This document shows, piece by piece, positions 14,007-16,550 of a stretch of DNA of 16,550 nucleotides (within the stretch, counting starts at the first letter, position 1; every line of letters starts with the position of its first letter). Where the stretch lies: positions 1 to 16,550 of the forward strand of contig JAUVAR010000022.1 of the NCBI GenBank assembly GCA_030591625.1, read 5' to 3'. The notes under the pieces are model-generated. The model had not been told where the DNA came from. It saw only the letters and a program-made list of their open reading frames with translations, and made no database searches. A program made the translations under genes and the position numbers. The stretch is from Candidatus Zixiibacteriota bacterium. GTDB lineage: Bacteria > Zixibacteria > MSB-5A5 > GN15 > FEB-12.

Positions 14007-16499
14007 ATGTTCGAAGATACACCAAAACAGAAATACGATTTCAAAACGATAGAATCGAAATGGCAATCCAAATGGAATGACGATAAGCTATACGAAGCTG
14101 TCTCTATCCCCGACCCAATAAATAAATTCTACATGCTGGTTATGTTTGCATATCCGTCGGGTGATATCCACATGGGTCATTTCCGCAACTATATCATCGG
14201 TGATGCCGCCGCCCGTTATCAAATGATGCTTGGCAAAGATGTGCTTCATCCGTTTGGATGGGATGCGTTCGGGTTGCCTGCCGAACGAGCTGCTATCAGT
14301 CGCAATATTCATCCTGAAGATTGGACTCTGGACAATGTTGGCATCAGCCGTGAGACTCTTCAAAAAGTTGGAATCTCGTACGATTGGTCACGCGAAGTAA
14401 CCACCTGTCTTCCAGATTATTACAAATGGACGCAGTGGATGTTTGCGCAGCTTTTCAAGAAAGGGCTCGCCTATCGCAAACGCGGTTTTGTAAACTGGTG
14501 CCCCGAGGATAAAACTGTGCTCGCCAACGAACAAGTCAAAGATGGCTGTTGTGAACGATGTGGCACCGAAATAGAAAAACGTGATCAGATGCAGTGGTAT
14601 TTTAAAATCACTGATTATGCCGACCGTCTGATTGATGACCTGGACAAACTTCCCAACTGGCCGGACAATGTCAAAGCGATGCAGAAAGAATGGATCGGCC
14701 GTTCGTATGGTCTCGAAGTTAATTTCACTATCGAAGAAACTGGCCAGCCTCTGCCTGTATTTACAACCCGTCCCGATACAATCTACGGTGTGACATTCAT
14801 GGCGATATCGCCGGAAGCAGAACTCCTGGATCAACTCGATATGGATGACGAGCATAAAGCCAAAGTCAAAGAATACAAAAAAGAGGCAGCCAAGCGGACT
14901 GATATTGAACGTGCTGCGATTACTGACGACAAAGACGGCGTATTCACCGGCAAATATGCGATTAACCCGTTCAATGGTGAAAAGATACAACTATGGGTAG
15001 CCGATTATGTGTTAGCAGGTTATGGCACAGGTGCAGTGATGGCAGTCCCGGCCCATGACACACGTGATTTTGCCTTTGCAAACAAATATGATATCCCAAT
15101 CAAGGTTGTCATAAAAAATGAGAATGCTGAATCTCAAGATGCTAAATCCTTGCAGGAGGCATTCACCGAGTATGGTGCGATGATCAATTCGGATCAATTC
15201 GACGGCAAAATAGGCAAAGATGCAATCGAAGCTGTCTCGAAATATGCCGAAGAAAAGAAAATCGGCCATTCAAGAGTCAATTTCAAATTGAAAGACTGGT
15301 CACTCTCGCGTCAACGTTACTGGGGTTGTCCGATTCCTATAGTTCATTGCCCCAAGTGTGGAGAGGTCTTGATTGATGATGCTGACCTTCCGTTGGTATT
15401 GCCAAAAGTTAAAGATTTTGTCCCGAAGGGAAGATCACCCCTCGCCGATGTGCCCGAGTTCATGAACACAACCTGCCCAAAATGCGGGGGAGAGGCCGAG
15501 CGTGATCCGGATACAATGGATACATTTGTATGTTCGTCATGGTATCATATGCGTTATGTCGATGCCCACAATGATCTTGAGCCATTCTCGAAAGAAGCTC
15601 TGAACGCATGGTTGCCGGTCGATCTGTATGTTGGCGGAATTACTCATGCGACCGGACATTTGCTCTATTTTAGGTTTTTCACCAAATTCATGCATGATAT
15701 CGGCTGGCTCGACTGCGATGAACCGGCTACAAGGCTCTTTAATCATGGGATGGTTACTGATGGCGACGGCGTAGTTATGTCGAAATCACTCGGAAATGTT
15801 GTCTCCCCGATCGCTGTTATGGAAGAACGCGGGGTCGATGTCTCGAGATTGGCGATGTTCTTTACGGCACCGTCAGAAAAGGGAGTTCTCTGGTCGGATG
15901 ACGGTATCACCGGGGTTGCGAAATTTGCTGCTAACAAAGTATATCCATTACCGGATCATTATAGAAAGACCGACTCCGACTTAAAGTATCACTTTAAGCC
16001 TGATAGCTTGTCCGGTTATGAACGCGATATCTACGTCAAGTTAAACCAAACGATCAAGAAAGTCTCTGATTCTTATGGCAGGCTACACTTTAACACCGGC
16101 ATATCGGCCTTGATGGAATTGCTGCGTGACTATAAACCTTCTGAAGTTAAGAATGATTTGTTGAATGATCAGATCGTTTTGAAATCAATTCAGATGATTG
16201 CGCCATTGACGCCACATCTGGCGGAAGAATTATGGCTGATGTGCGAAATGTCTGGCTCGGTATTCAAATCAAATTGGCCAGAGTATGATCCTGAAGCTAT
16301 AATCAGCGATTTGATCACAATTGCGGTCCAAATCAATGGTAAAGTTCGCGATACTGTTGAAGTTTCGGTCGATGATGGCCAGGAAGTTGTCGAAAAGGCT
16401 GCCTTTGCATCAGAAAAGGTGCAACAACATCTCGATGGTAAGGATATCAAGCGCAAAATCTTCGTAAAGGGCAGATTACTTAATATAGTAGCAAAATAG
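14007..16499 (+). CDS. leuS: Leucyl-tRNA synthetase, bacterial type
   Basis: This cytoplasmic class I synthetase attaches leucine to tRNA-Leu. The 830 residues show the HIGH-type motif YPSGDIHMGH (49-58) and a first zinc-ribbon-like segment starting at NWCPED (164-169) with CCERCG (181-186). The CP1 editing domain contains TTRPDT (253-258) and AHDTRD (349-354), which probably keep post-transfer editing. A second cysteine set is CPKCG (448-452) and CPKCG (490-494). The KMSKS-type loop is VMSKSLGNV (590-598), so the first Lys is Val and the Lys after the motif is Leu. The anticodon-binding and C-terminal domains follow, including IAVQINGKVRD. A strong ribosome binding site (GAGGTG) precedes the ATG. 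It is separated from the deacetylase by 105 nt and followed by a stem-loop. Confidence 0.98.
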   Translation: MFEDTPKQKYDFKTIESKWQSKWNDDKLYEAVSIPDPINKFYMLVMFAYPSGDIHMGHFRNYIIGDAAARYQMMLGKDVLHPFGWDAFGLPAERAAISRNIHPEDWTLDNVGISRETLQKVGISYDWSREVTTCLPDYYKWTQWMFAQLFKKGLAYRKRGFVNWCPEDKTVLANEQVKDGCCERCGTEIEKRDQMQWYFKITDYADRLIDDLDKLPNWPDNVKAMQKEWIGRSYGLEVNFTIEETGQPLPVFTTRPDTIYGVTFMAISPEAELLDQLDMDDEHKAKVKEYKKEAAKRTDIERAAITDDKDGVFTGKYAINPFNGEKIQLWVADYVLAGYGTGAVMAVPAHDTRDFAFANKYDIPIKVVIKNENAESQDAKSLQEAFTEYGAMINSDQFDGKIGKDAIEAVSKYAEEKKIGHSRVNFKLKDWSLSRQRYWGCPIPIVHCPKCGEVLIDDADLPLVLPKVKDFVPKGRSPLADVPEFMNTTCPKCGGEAERDPDTMDTFVCSSWYHMRYVDAHNDLEPFSKEALNAWLPVDLYVGGITHATGHLLYFRFFTKFMHDIGWLDCDEPATRLFNHGMVTDGDGVVMSKSLGNVVSPIAVMEERGVDVSRLAMFFTAPSEKGVLWSDDGITGVAKFAANKVYPLPDHYRKTDSDLKYHFKPDSLSGYERDIYVKLNQTIKKVSDSYGRLHFNTGISALMELLRDYKPSEVKNDLLNDQIVLKSIQMIAPLTPHLAEELWLMCEMSGSVFKSNWPEYDPEAIISDLITIAVQINGKVRDTVEVSVDDGQEVVEKAAFASEKVQQHLDGKDIKRKIFVKGRLLNIVAK

Positions 16500-16517
16500 G
16501 CCTCATCGAGGCCTCTT
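16498..16517 (+). terminator. Possible intrinsic terminator after leuS
   Basis: AGGCCTC (16498-16504) and GAGGCCT (16508-16514) form a perfect 7-bp stem with a 3-nt loop that begins inside the leuS stop codon. The following bases, CTTCAATAATAAA, lack a real T run, so this is either a weak terminator or a 3'-end stabilising hairpin. The last 33 bases of the window are AT-rich and show no gene. Confidence 0.45.
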
Positions 16518-16550
16518 CAATAATAAATATCATAATAAAGCAGCAATCCG

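Noticed and set aside
1..16550. A hidden defence system, mobile element, CRISPR array, tRNA gene or riboswitch
   Set aside because: Both strands and all gaps were examined. Gaps are 105 nt or less, no direct-repeat array or transposase is present, and every large ORF is a recognised housekeeping family.

Overview
This window is a bacterial housekeeping block. All thirteen recognisable genes lie on the + strand and are tightly packed. In order they are proS, rimP, nusA, infB, rbfA, an nrnA-type DHH/DHHA1 phosphoesterase, truB, ribF, rpsO, pnp, an M16 (pitrilysin/MPP-like) peptidase, a NodB-type polysaccharide deacetylase (CE4) and leuS. I see no tRNA or rRNA genes, insertion sequences, CRISPR arrays, prophage genes or integration scars. 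Base composition looks moderate in GC and even throughout, so nothing suggests recent transfer.

The organism cannot be identified from sequence alone. The proteins are clearly bacterial: bacterial-type ProRS with an inserted editing domain, bacterial LeuRS, IF2, NusA, RbfA and RimP. The gene order rimP-nusA-infB-rbfA-nrnA-truB-ribF-rpsO-pnp-M16 is the widespread bacterial translation/RNA-processing cluster. An M16 peptidase and a polysaccharide deacetylase also flank pnp in Bacillus. The ylxR and ylxQ genes that often separate nusA from infB are absent. A tentative guess is an uncultured lineage near the FCB/Zixibacteria part of the tree, but this is weak inference.

Layout. Bases 40-1755 encode ProRS, followed by a good intrinsic terminator (1808-1834). 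A second, long transcription unit then starts at rimP and appears to run to the deacetylase (1854-13901). Spacings are very short: 15 nt rimP-nusA, 53 nt nusA-infB, 15 nt infB-rbfA, overlaps at rbfA/nrnA, nrnA/truB, truB/ribF and ribF/rpsO, 18 nt rpsO-pnp, 12 nt pnp-M16, and an overlap at M16/deacetylase. A 105-nt gap precedes leuS (14007-16499), which ends in a stem-loop that may be a terminator.

Function. RimP and RbfA mature the 30S subunit, S15 is a primary 16S rRNA binder, IF2 places initiator tRNA, and TruB makes Psi55 in tRNA. NusA controls elongation and termination. PNPase degrades RNA to short oligonucleotides that NrnA finishes. RibF makes FMN and FAD. ProRS and LeuRS charge tRNA. 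The M16 peptidase and deacetylase are the only members outside this theme.

I did not find a convincing undescribed system. The most useful leads are residue-level departures in otherwise canonical enzymes: Ser for Asn in the IF2 G4 motif, Glu for Asp in motif II of NrnA, and an altered flavokinase loop in RibF. Smaller leads are a possible 12-codon ORF between nusA and infB and an RGG-like tail on PNPase.
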